Assembly (NCBI RefSeq): GCF_036884655.1
Contig: NC_088330.1
Coordinates: 35,588,001 to 35,652,000 of the forward strand
Origin: Musa acuminata AAA Group
Taxonomy: Eukaryota; Streptophyta; Magnoliopsida; Zingiberales; Musaceae
Reading direction: 5' to 3'
Length of the DNA: 64,000 nucleotides
A model generated the notes under the pieces. That model saw only the letters and a program-made list of their open reading frames with translations, had not been told where the DNA came from and did not search any database. Below are positions 15,301-25,442 of this stretch, in pieces. Position numbers and translations under genes: made by a program. How positions within the stretch are numbered: the stretch's first letter is position 1; each line of letters starts with the position of its first letter.

Positions 15301-18300
15301 TCCAATTTGATGGTGATTGGCGACTTTATACTTCCTAAAAGAAGATATCTAACTGTTTAAACAGAAGAAAGCATTAAAAGTGATATGATAAAAGAAACAC
15401 TGGAGGACCACATTCATCTGAGTTGGCTCAGCTTGCTCCTAAGCCAATTCATTTATTCAAAAGTGCAGCCACAAAGTAGGTTTCTCGGACAATGGAGCAC
15501 CATCTTTAACTTCTAGAGTTCCCGACACAGGGAAAGGGAATGTTCCACTAGTATATATAGACCCAAGCTCGAAACACAATATAGACCCCAACATTGAGTC
15601 CACACTTTTGCATGTTAATGCCACCAACATAATCTTTCTCAAAAATCCACAAATGTTGACTTCGGACCAACATTAAGTTCACTCATTTTACATTTAAGTT
15701 AATGCTGCCAACATATTCTTTCATACATCCAAGTGATCCTCTTAAGCTAAATATTAGTAGATCAAGATGGTACAACTAATAGCAATACATTCTAAAAAAA
15801 CAAACGCCACATGATACTTGCGGAAATTGTTCTTTGTATGCCAAGTGAGCTAAAGTCAATACAAACTCTAAACTACAAGTTTGGGAATAATTACGATGTC
15901 TACTGGAAGCCATATACATGATGACAAAGTGGTCTTCTAGATATATATTGAAAACACTAAGTCATGAACATCATGGTTAGACATAGCAGGTAGGAACACC
16001 TTGTGTAAACCATAGTTGACTATTAAGAAGCACAATGAAGAAATCTTAGATTGACTATCAAGCTTTAGCAAATAACATCAAACCTTTTTGCAGATAAAGA
16101 AGAGAATTGTACAGAAGTGTGAACCCTCACAGATACAACTAAAAAATAGTCCATAATGTCCCATCTCCATGAATAGTTGGGACACGATGGCTTACTCTTT
16201 TTGTACATCTAAGGGGGTTTGCATGTCTGTGCAACTCTATTATGTTTTCTGGAACACTACAAATTTGCCGTAGTTGTAAATGTGTATCTGCGACGGTCAC
16301 CATTTGTCATCATTGTCATTGTAGGTGTATATCTGTAAGAGTCTGGGATAAATTTTAATTTCCCAGACCCAAACATCTACATATTTACATACTCACAAAC
16401 AAGGTTTAAAATCTCGGTTCAATTTCGATCTCAATTGATGACTGAACCAGAAAGTATCGGTAAGGATCAATGTAATGAAACTCAGTATGGGTCAATACCA
16501 TCTGGGCCAAAAAGGAAGAGAAAAGAGGATGGAGGATGGAGGATGAGGCAGAGGGAGAGGCAAAGAACTGGTTGAGAAAAATTAGGAGGCAAACATTCCA
16601 ACACGAGGAAGAGATTAGGCAGAGGAACACATGAGAGATACAAAGAAAGAGAAAATAGGAGAGAGAAAGTGTGACAGGAGAGAAGAAAAAAAAAGAGAGA
16701 GTTGTCATACTAGTACTGGCTGACAAGCATGGTTTTTTAAACCATGCTTACAAATATGAACATATATTAATGTTAACTATAAGGAACACACAATACATAC
16801 ACCAAAAATGTAAAGGATATAAATGTACAAGCAGATAGCAGAATATCCAACTACTTGTCTATTGTTGAACAACCAGTTTGAGCAAATATTGAACAGTCTT
16901 CTACACCAACCACACAATGCACGAGTGGGCTTTTAGATGCCATATTCCATAAACATATTTAAAAGGACTTTGACCCCTTCGTAGCATTTAGAAAAAACAA
17001 AAACACAGTACTAAAAAAGCTTGCAAGACAAAGATCGGTGCAAAAAGGTTATTGTTTGACAGCTTTTCAATAAAAAAACATATAGACATGGCCCACAATA
17101 CTTTGTAAAGAAAAAATATTTTAGTCTAAATTATACGCAAATATTTGAAATTTTACAAAATAATTCCTTCACTAAAAAGCCCCACAGTTGATAGGCAAAA
17201 CAGCTTTTAATCATCATGAAGAATTATGCAGAGTTGAGCTCTGAACTACTTAGTGAACATCTAAAGCAAGTTGCCAAGATTGATGACAGTAGATTAAGGT
17301 AATATGATGATCTAATGCATTACCTTCTCGAAAAAAATTCGAAATGACCAAGAAATTGTTGTACAGGTCCTGCATAGAAAGTGAGATCTATTAATACTTC
17401 ATATCCCCCCAAGAAAAACAATGCTTTTCCACTTGATGTAGCAATACCACACTCCTAGACAGTTTGCTGCTTATATTTTCCTTGTGAACTTTTAGCATAA
17501 TCATCTCTGTAGTTCATCTATAATATACTTCATGTAATAAAGGCAAATAAAAGGTACATTTCATCAGCATAATCATCTCTGTATTTCATCTATAATATTT
17601 CATGTAATAAAGGCTAATAAAAAGTACATTTCATCCATGTTACGAACTGTTTGTCTTGCTCATTAAGTGACTAGTTTAGGCCGTATTGATAAACAATGGT
17701 GCAGCAGAAGATCAAAAAGGAAATCTTTTCAAAGAATGGTTAAAAAAAAATACACTACCAAATGAAATGTTTGAGTTGACAGGATACCTATTAAACAACC
17801 AACTATTAATTAGAAATTAGAAATCTTCAAGACAACAATACAATATCAAAATAAAAAGTTAATTCACCATATTAATCCTAGTTATTTTCTCCTATTTCAT
17901 TTGTCTGTTGATACTATTTAAGAAATATGATATTTAACTAATGTCAAAGTTTAATTATACAAAAACAACTAACATAACTTGATTACTGGAATAGGATAGT
18001 TTATTTTTCCCAAGTTCAATTGTCTGTACAACTTATATCATACTGCTATTAGGTGTCCATTTAGGATGGTTTTCTCAGCAGCTAATTGATTTACCCTTAC
18101 ATAGTCTAAATCTTTTATATGAACTACCAGCAGAAATAAATATTATTTCTTGAGTACTAAGTCGTGGATTCATGAAATTTTCATTAAGTATTTGATGATC
18201 ACTTTCAGATCGTCAAATCCTATTGGAAACAACAGGAACCCTGTTCTTTGATGAGTCAATACACTTGGCAAAAGGAATATCAACGCTAAATGACATGCAA

Positions 18301-21300
18301 AATGCTGCTGAGTTAGCCAAGCTGATCCATTCCACTCAGTTAGACCTTACAAGTGTATTATAATTGATCTAACCAGTTGCACAAACATTCGCAAGGATGC
18401 ATATATTGTAAATGAATTTAAATCCATTTAATGTAGAAAAATGATGATAAATTGATCAGACTGGGTTTTAGATGTTCATAAAATTGTCCTCTAATTCTCC
18501 TTTGAGACCAATGTCTAAATAAAACAATTCTATAAGAACAACAATGAAAGACATAAAGGCTCACTTTGGAGGTTTGAAAGACTCGCCAACTTGACGCCAA
18601 AGCTTGCATGCTGTCACCTAGCAATCAAAGGTCAATTATGTCAGCACCAGAATTAAAAAAAAAAATTACAAAACTGCTAAATGGACATTCACATATAGAA
18701 ACCCAGATGTTCAGAATCAAAAAAGTTCAGTGTACAGTGAAGTCCTGTTTTAAATAACATGGCAAAGGTAACTAGTTACTAGCATTCACCTCATATTTTC
18801 CTGGTCACAAGGATCCACTAATATTACAACTTTGTTTTTACTGTTGCAGTGTGTTGATCCATGTGGAGAATCAGTCCTATGCAGTGATTTAAAAAGCGCT
18901 AGGCGCCAAAAGGCGCCAAGGTCCACAAACGCCCGAGGCGCTAAGCGCTCGCCCGAGCGAAGCGAGAGGCTAAATTATAAAAATATATAATATAATTATA
19001 AAAATATATAATATAATTATTTAAAATTATCTAAATTATAAAAATATATAATATAATTATAACAATAATTTCAAATAAATAAAAATTAACAACATTAAAA
19101 TCAAAATAATATATTATTAATCTATTAACAGAAAATTAATCATTTCAAAATTCAAATAAACTTAATATTAAGAGTATACTGAGCCTGATGGAGAAACGAG
19201 GAAGCAGCGGCGAGCGGCGGCAGCAGCAGCAGCGAGCGGCGACAGCGGCAGCAGCAGCGGCGAGCGACGGCAGCGGCGGCGAGCGGCGGCAGCGGCGGCG
19301 GCAGCGGGAAAGGGAAAGGGAGCGGAAGGCGCGAGCAGCGGGAGGCCTCGAGGGAGGCGCGAGCAGCGGGAAGGCTCGCGGGAGGGCTCGTAGAAGGCGA
19401 GAGGGCTCGCGGGAGGCGCGAGCAGCGGGAGGTCTCGTGGGAGGCGTGAGCAGCAGGAGGGCTCGAGGGAGGCGCGAGCAGCGGGAAGGCTCGCGGGAGG
19501 GCTCGCGGGAGGCGCGAGCAGCGACAGCGGCGAGCAGCGGCAGCGAGCGACGAGATCGCGATCGGGATCGGGATCGGGATCGAGAGCGGCAGCGGCAGCA
19601 GGTTAGTGTTGGGTTAGGGTTAGGGTTAGGGTTGGGGTTATATCGGTTTAGTTGGTTCGATTGAACCAACTAACAACCGAACCAGGACCGAACCAGACCT
19701 AAAATTCTGGTTCGGTCGCCTTGGTTTACCCAGGCGCTCGCCCGAAGCGCCCAACGCCTGGGCTCGGGCGAGCGCCCAGGCGGCGCCTGTTTGAAGCGCG
19801 CCGCCTGGGACATTAGCGAGGCGCTCGGGCCTCGCCTCGCCTCGCCCGAGCGCCTAGGCGAGCGCCCGAGCGCCTTTTGCAATCACTGGTCCTATGACAA
19901 GCAAAATCACTGAACAATTTCGAAGGAACATGAGGCAATGCAGGTGAAGTGTGTTGATCCATAGCCAACTAAAAATGTAACTAGCTAGAGCTCTGAGCAA
20001 TATAAAAAGATGAGTTTATCACCTAAATCTCATATGAAGCACTAAGTTGATCAAACTGATAATTGATCAGCAATTGTTACTCTGATAGTCATTAAAGATG
20101 AAAGCAAAGGGAATAACTATTAAAAAAATTATGAATTGTTGTTATTGGTTGAAATGATACAGTGCAAAGCCATATCTCCCAACTATCTGGTATCAACCTT
20201 GTGAATCATTTCCTGCCATTTAAGAAATTTTGCTATTCAAACTAGAGTGATCAGATCTCTTTAATTGTTTCTAACTAAGACATCACTCTTGTTGCCAATA
20301 TGTTCCTACACCAACATCCATGCTCATATCCCTCAATCTAACAGTTAACTTCCAGTGAACCATGTACTGAAAGTTTGCATGTCTAGAATGACAAACAAGA
20401 CATTTCAACTGGTGGAAATTAAATGCAATTTAGCTGTAAAAATGATGTCAGGGACTCTCATACACAATGCTGCAACTGAACATTTTACATATATTTGAAT
20501 TTAATTATTAATCAGCACTTTGTTTCAAAATGTAGTTTGAGCAACCACATGCATGTGTGGTTAAATGTTCACTCTGCATAAAGCTATGCAGCCCATGCAA
20601 TGCCAAACTCGTATATATAAAATAAATATGACTATCATGTCCTACAAGAGACAGGAATGTACACCATAGTAAAAATACATACTGCAAATTAGGAACTTAA
20701 TCTAAGAAGTTCACATAATATGCCTATCAGGGCTGTTCTTATTTACATCCAAAGCTGACTAAGATTTTATTTTCTTTGATAAAGGTAATAAAAATGGAAA
20801 CCACTTTAGCATAGTAATGGAGAACAGTTGTAAAAACCAACATAAAAAAATCATAGCTAAGCAATATCTAGAAAACAGGCAGCCGAATCACAAGGCTCCC
20901 ACTAATATAGAGTCCAAGGAAGCAAGGAAGTGATTGTTTCGAAAAGTAAAACATCATACATACCTGATCATAACCACCCAATCTAGTAACTGTTCTCCAC
21001 AACCTGCCGAAGAAAAGACCAAAAACCCTTTTTTGGAGTTTGAACTTTAAATTAAGATGTCAAAGGGATGAACCACGGCTTACTTGAGACAATTGAGTGC
21101 TTCTCCATAAAATTTAGGCGGTTTGAACTCCATGCTCCTCTCCCGATAGAAATTCTCCAACTCCTTCATGAAAGCAACCTGTTCTTCCTCTGTGCCAGAA
21201 TCATCACCATCTGAGTAGGGTTCAAAGATGAACGACTGATTTGAGCCCTCTATAGGGGTTGAATTATCTCCTGCTGTCTGTTCCTCTTTTGAGGGTGTTT

Positions 21301-22258
21301 TGGTGTAATTATCTCCAGGATGAGGCTCCCTCACATCAGTCACTGCTGATATGGTCTTATTTTCTGATGTTATAGTTGCAGCCCCATTCTCTGCTTCAGC
21401 CTTGACATTGAGAATGCCACTTTGGTCAGAATCGGTCTCCATATGAGTCGTTGGCATGATAACTTGATCATCTGTATGCTTCCCCAAAAATGCATCATCT
21501 GTTTGTTTCTCCAAGGACATGTCATCTGTTTGCTTCTCCAAGGATGTGTTATCCTTTTGTTTCTCGAAGGGTCTGTCATCTGTTTGATTGTTCACGGGGG
21601 TGTCATCCGCTTGCTTCTCCAAGGGCGTGTTATCTGTTTGCTTCTCCAAGGACAATTCATCTCTTTGTGTTTCCAAGGACATGTCATTTGTTTGCTTCTC
21701 CAAGGGTATGTCATCTGTTTGGTTCTCCGAGGGCATGTCATCTGTTTGCTTCTCCGGCAATGCATCACCTGTTAGCTTCACGGACAGTGCATCATCAGTT
21801 TGCTTCTCCGGCAATGCATCACCTGTTAGCTTCACGGATGGTGCATCATCTGTTCGCTTCTCTGATGGTGCATCATCTGTTTTCTTATCTGACGGTGCAC
21901 CATCTGTTCGTTTCTCCAATGGTGTCTCGACTGTTTGCTTCTCAAAGGATATCTCTTCCATTAAATTCTCCAACGGTGTGTTGTCTGTTGTCTTCTCTAA
22001 ATGTGTCTCCTCTGTTGGCTTGTCCAAATGTGTATCGTCCAGTTCCGTGGATATATCGTGTTCGGCAGCGATCTTGACAGATTCAGATTTCCTGGTCAAA
22101 TCAGGCTCCGCTCCCAACTGAGAGCTCTGATTGTCTGTGTGGTCCTTTGGCAAAGTTTGAAGGTCCCCACCATCATCTTTGGCATCAGTCACTTTGTTTT
22201 CAGGAAGCACTGGCATTTCTTGCTCTGGACCGACGGTAGCCATTGGCTCAGCCATCAT
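6394..22258 (-). CDS. ARID/BRIGHT DNA-binding protein with C-terminal HSP20-like domain
   Basis: Twelve coding exons sum to 1,950 nt (649 aa): 22258-21084, 21003-20964, 18617-18565, 17369-17324, 14667-14575, 8316-8197, 8126-8096, 8001-7926, 7100-7034, 6878-6828, 6679-6587, 6498-6394. All junctions are GT-AG and keep frame. Residues 1-360 are acidic and disordered, with about 19 nine-residue repeats (91-264). The ARID fold follows (about 362-447: FYRERSMEFKPPKFYG, LWRTVTRLGGYDQ, CKLWRQVGESFKPPK, SWSFRIFFEKALLEYEK). A basic linker with GSGRARRDAAARAMQGWHAQR comes next, then an alpha-crystallin/HSP20-like region (about 550-645: GAPADWVKINV, RLIISGDPEQRDNPWGVTPFKK). This architecture matches Arabidopsis ARID2/3/4, subunits of the nuclear PEAT chromatin complex (family knowledge). 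Intron 5 is 6.3 kb and intron 2 holds a hAT element. Confidence 0.93.
8415..8530 (+). mobile_element. 5'-truncated non-LTR (RTE-like) LINE tail with 15-bp target duplication
   Basis: An 86-bp insert (8430-8515) is flanked by the perfect 15-bp direct repeat ATATGCTTATAAGAC (8415-8429 and 8516-8530). The insert contains a CATGTAACTGACCCCAAATAGCTGGGACT-type 3' end (key block TGACCCCAAATAGCTGGGA) followed by (TTG)n. I recognise this as the common 3' terminus of plant RTE-type LINEs or their SINE partners. It sits in intron 5 of the ARID gene, so it is transcribed as intron and spliced out. The exact duplication points to a fairly recent insertion. Confidence 0.8.
8531..14574. other. Large intron 5 of the ARID gene
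   Basis: The rest of the 6.3-kb intron is AT-rich and has no exon-like open frame with family similarity. It includes a short direct repeat near 9,995-10,055 (TTATTATCTATGCCATAAATGA twice) and a (GA)n run near 13,403-13,422. Beyond one possible LINE-tail relic at 13.1 kb I see no recognisable gene. Confidence 0.6.
13131..13195 (+). mobile_element. Probable second, decayed RTE-like LINE tail
   Basis: The block AGGTCCATATAGCTGACCTCGAATAGTTGAGA resembles the LINE tail at 8446-8490 (CATGTAACTGACCCCAAATAGCTGGGA; key match TAGCTGACC-C-AATAG-TG-GA), followed by a weak GTTGTTG run. No clear target duplication was found. The resemblance is partial. Confidence 0.4.
17495..17638. repeat. 72-bp tandem duplication in ARID intron 4
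   Basis: The segment starting GCATAATCATCTCTGTA at 17495 is repeated from 17567 with a few substitutions and a 3-bp length change. Both copies run through CATGTAATAAAGGC and end with TACATTTCATC. Two copies only. Confidence 0.85.
18882..19888. mobile_element. hAT-type non-autonomous transposon, 1,007 bp
   Basis: The element begins CAGTGATT and ends AATCACTG, and is flanked by the exact 8-bp duplication GTCCTATG (18874-18881 and 19889-19896). The terminal inverted repeats continue imperfectly into AAAA-GCGCT GC-rich sequence. An 8-bp duplication with CAGTG-type termini fits the hAT superfamily. Inside there is an AT-rich part (about 18,970-19,170), then a GC-rich part (about 19,190-19,560) of degenerate GGAGGCGCGAGCAGCGGGA repeats, three TTAGGG repeats near 19,612-19,632, and a GC-rich right arm full of GGCGCTCGCCCGAGCG palindromes. 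No transposase is present. It sits in intron 2 of the ARID gene. Confidence 0.88.
21467..21988 (-). repeat. 27-bp coding minisatellite in ARID exon 1
   Basis: The exon encodes about 19 units of a nine-residue repeat, consensus TDD-(A/M/T)-P-L-E-K-Q (residues 91-264). One pair of units, SVKLTGDALPEKQTDD, is itself duplicated almost exactly (54-bp period), pointing to recent unequal exchange. Because 27 is a multiple of three, all three antisense frames also stay open, which explains the long opposite-strand open frames here. Confidence 0.92.
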
Positions 22259-22559
22259 TAACTAAAGGGCTCAAGAAGCCAAGATAAGTGAAAAAAACAA
22301 AAAGAAATCAGCAAAAATTTATGATGGCAAACAGAAATTGTACACGATCTATATGTTGTTGTAACTGTGATTTATCAAAAGCTCTTTGCATCCCTATTTG
22401 CAATCTATGGTAAGAATGGTATCTTGATGTTAGAAGTAAAGGTCCAACAAGAAGAGCAGAAAGACCATATCAAAACAATGCAATAGCCACAAGCCCTACA
22501 CGATCAACAGATTCCAATATTCCTGCTCTTCCAAGAACCTAACCACTATCAACGAAGAT

Positions 22560-22692
22560 AATTTCTTGCTAATAAATAAATCAGAAAATCATAAATTTGG
22601 ACGATCAAATCACTCAACACCAACAAACAATTCCAATATGGACAAATAAATCAATGGAACTGAAGAAACCAGATTCAGAGGAATCTTCCGCG
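22560..22692 (-). repeat. ARID 5' region, proximal block duplicated at 38.4 kb
   Basis: This block lies upstream of the ARID start codon and matches 38387-38500 in the same orientation. Shared words include AAATCAGAAAATC-TAAATTTGGACGA, GACAAATAAATCAA-GGAAC-GAAGAAACC and ATTC-GAGGAATCT. In the ARID locus it is separated from the distal block (24126-24185) by about 1.4 kb. It is probably 5' UTR or 5' intron sequence. Confidence 0.75.
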
Positions 22693-22780
22693 ACCCATGC
22701 TAAGAAGCACAAAAACGGGACACGGACACGACGATACATCATTGTTAAAAAATTAGGACACAGACATGGCGAAGATACAC

Positions 22781-22831
<51 letters not shown>
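22781..22831. repeat. (GT)n(TA)n compound microsatellite
   Basis: A run of GT followed directly by TA repeats, upstream of the ARID start codon and within the part of the 5' region that the 38.4-kb copy lacks. Confidence 0.95.
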
Positions 22832-22837
<6 letters not shown>

Positions 22838-23033
22838 TCTATTAACATGAGCTTTATAGTACTAACACTAATAACAATCCTCATTATAAAGTTCAAGAAT
22901 TCCATCTGAGCCTAGCATCTCTGGAACACAAAAAACAAAATAATAAAACAATATGTTAGAAAAGTACAGAAACCATATCATATAATATGAGCTCAGGAAA
23001 ATTGGACAAGGAAATGATCTCTAACATATGTAA

Positions 23034-23221
23034 CATATAACATCAAGTAAAGCATATGGTATGTGATTTCTTGATAACAGCAAAATACAATTTCGAAATA
23101 TATGCTCATGAAATCTGAAGAATGTTTCATATAACATCAAGTAAAGCATATGGTCTGTGGTTTCTTGATAACAGCAAAATACAATTTCGAAATATATGCA
23201 CATAAAATCTGAAGAATGTTT
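23034..23221. repeat. 94-bp tandem duplication
   Basis: The unit beginning CATATAACATCAAGTAAAGC at 23034 repeats from 23128 with a handful of substitutions, and both copies end with CTGAAGAATGTTT. It lies in the ARID 5' region and generates short repetitive open frames on the minus strand. No function is suggested. Confidence 0.9.
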
Positions 23222-23638
23222 TAAACTGCTGTTGAAGCCTGAGTAAGACTACAGTTCTTTAGATGGCTTAGTATGTTAATAAGAAGTCAGATACCATTGA
23301 CACTAGTGTGGAACAGGATCCACAAAACTTTTAGGAGTTCATCTGTGTGTTAAAAAAAATCAGAATCTTGTTTTAGTTAATAATCTGCACAAAGCAAAGA
23401 GAGAGGACAATAGTTAAACCACAGTCCCAGAATCTGAAGAACGCAAAGAATCTGTGTCCTCTAAACTTCTTATTTATAGGAGGAACACCCTGATCAATTT
23501 GCTTCTCAAATCTAGCACTATTCCATGCGAGCCATACCTATGATTTTTTATGGTTGAACTGGAAGACTTTTTCTTATGAAAGTTCGTTCTATGCACCCGA
23601 ATTCACCCAGGGATATCAAAAGCAAGTGGCACCAGATC

Positions 23639-24115
23639 TCATACGAAACAAGCCCTGCGACAAATCAAGATCCGGAGAGGAGAAGGGTGGGAAATCTGGG
23701 ACCAAACCCAAAGATCAAACCAGAAACAAGAAATCTGGGCCCTGATAAGCAGAAAGAGAGGATCGCATAGGGTTCGGTATAGTATAGTAGAAGCGGGCAA
23801 ACTGCGGGTCAGCGTGGTACCTTGCGACGTAGCAGTAGAGGGTGAAGAAGAAGGCTTCGTCGGACGTCGGTGACGTCGCCGAGGGCCCGAGGATGCGCGA
23901 CGGGTCGTGGTGGTCTGGTGGACGCAGGTGGGCTCGGGCAGGGACAGAGCCACTTCCACAGTCCACGCCGGTGAGGCAGAAGGCTTCGCCGGTGAAGAAG
24001 AAGGCTTCGCGACGCAGGTGGCGGAGGCAGGTGGTCGAGATTTAACGCCGGCCGACGATCCTATTCGTAACGAAACAAGCAAAAATTCCGTCGACGAAGA
24101 GATTTCTTGAATCAA
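23639..24115 (-). other. Open but unassigned stretch in the ARID 5' leader
   Basis: The minus strand carries a 158-codon open frame and an overlapping 83-codon frame here. They are rich in Ser/Pro/Ala/Thr and resemble no family I know. In the second frame a segment reads TSDEAFFFTLYCYVARYHAD, ending at an AAG|GTACC splice-like site. It may be 5' UTR of the ARID transcript or an upstream exon. No start or splice chain into the ARID coding exon could be fixed. Confidence 0.3.
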
Positions 24116-24125
24116 GACACGACCA

Positions 24126-24190
24126 ACGATCCTATTCGAAGCAGCTCCAATGGCGTTTAGGGTTTCCTTCGCTCCAAAAAAACCCTAGGC
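24126..24190 (-). promoter_or_regulatory. Probable ARID promoter/TSS region with telo-box motifs
   Basis: Read toward the ARID gene, this stretch has CCTAGGGTTT and AAACCCTAAACGCC. AAACCCTA is the plant telo-box, common near transcription starts of housekeeping genes. The block is duplicated at 38527-38588 with only a few differences. The exact start of transcription cannot be seen. Confidence 0.5.
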
Positions 24191-25137
24191 CGAAAAACCA
24201 ATGCCTTCCGAAATAGGAGAGAAAGGGGGGAATGAATTGCATCAGGACACGAGCCCGATTGTGGAATACGATTACCGCTACGTCAGCTTACCGCAACCAT
24301 TACCCTGCCAAAGTAAGAAACGATCGAATGTCTTTCCGTTGAAGATAAACTGTAGTTCTGTTAATAAAAAATATAGATATAAATTAACAAATAAATTTAA
24401 AACAGGTCTAAGATAATTGCGAATTAGGAATTCTTATTAGTTTCAAAGTAATTTAAATATTTATGTATCATAAATAAGACGTTCGAGTCTACCTCTATCA
24501 AGATATGTGATATGTTAGGATATGTTTAATTATTTTGATATAAAAATTATATTTTCTCCAATCACATAATGTCAAGATAATAATATTTATCACATCAAAA
24601 TCAAATCTTAACCTAAATATTCTCTAAATCAAATATATCATATATATTTTTATCTTATTAAGTATTTATTAATTTGAGTATTGAACGTATCTTATTGAAA
24701 ATCATACGTATCATATCGTGATTGAGGCATTCGGATTGATTAGTATATTGTTGTATAAGCGATAGGCCTCGTACATCAATTGATATAATATTTGTAAGTG
24801 AATATTAATATTATGCATGAAATAATAATAATAATATGTGTTATTAATTCGTTCAAGAGAGGAATGAGAAAAATATAATTTCCGTTGATTTATTTTATTT
24901 TTCTGGCTCAGATGAAGATCGAATTTTGATGCAGAACTCGTGTGCTTTCAATGGATTCCGAATTGCGAAGAAGGTCAACCCTGCGAAATGTTATTTTGAC
25001 CAAGGTCAACGAGCACGGCTGCTATTATTAAGGAGAGCAGAGTCGGAGGTTGTTGCCTGGGAATGATGGTGGGAGGTCGTTAACGGTAGTTAAGCGTCTC
25101 CACACGCTCGTCTCTAAACTTGGGCATGGAGAAGACC

Positions 25138-25144
25138 TATAAAT
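25138..25144 (+). promoter_or_regulatory. TATA box of the polygalacturonase gene
   Basis: TATAAAT lies 85 bp before the start codon at 25229, giving an expected leader of roughly 55 nt. No other TATA-like site is better placed. Confidence 0.65.
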
Positions 25145-25228
25145 CCTACCCACGAGACGCTTGTGAAGGATCAAACAAGCAGAGAAGCTATTGTATTTGG
25201 AAGGAAAAGAAGCAGAGAGGAAACACAA

Positions 25229-25406
25229 ATGGAGATCGTGAAGCAGATGTTGTTGCTGCTGCTGTGCTTCCCATGCCATGGCATGGGAACAACAGCGGGT
25301 TCGGGGAAGGACAAGAGCTCGGGCACCTTCGATGTCAAGGATTTCGGTGCCAAGGCTAATGGCATGAGTGATGATAGCAAGGTATTAGTCTGAAGTTGGA
25401 TGCATG

Positions 25407-25442
<36 letters not shown>

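Noticed and set aside
19601..19645. TTAGGG repeats as a sign of a telomere
   Set aside because: Only about three units, inside a transposon with clear ends, in the middle of a gene-rich window.
19145..19669. 174-codon and 158-codon open frames inside the hAT element
   Set aside because: Both are Arg/Ala/Ser-rich low-complexity translations of the GC-rich repeat section, with no similarity to transposase.
21370..22261. Opposite-strand open frames of 86-195 codons over ARID exon 1
   Set aside because: They are shadows of the 27-bp coding minisatellite, whose period keeps all frames open. The minus frame is the one that continues into the ARID domain.
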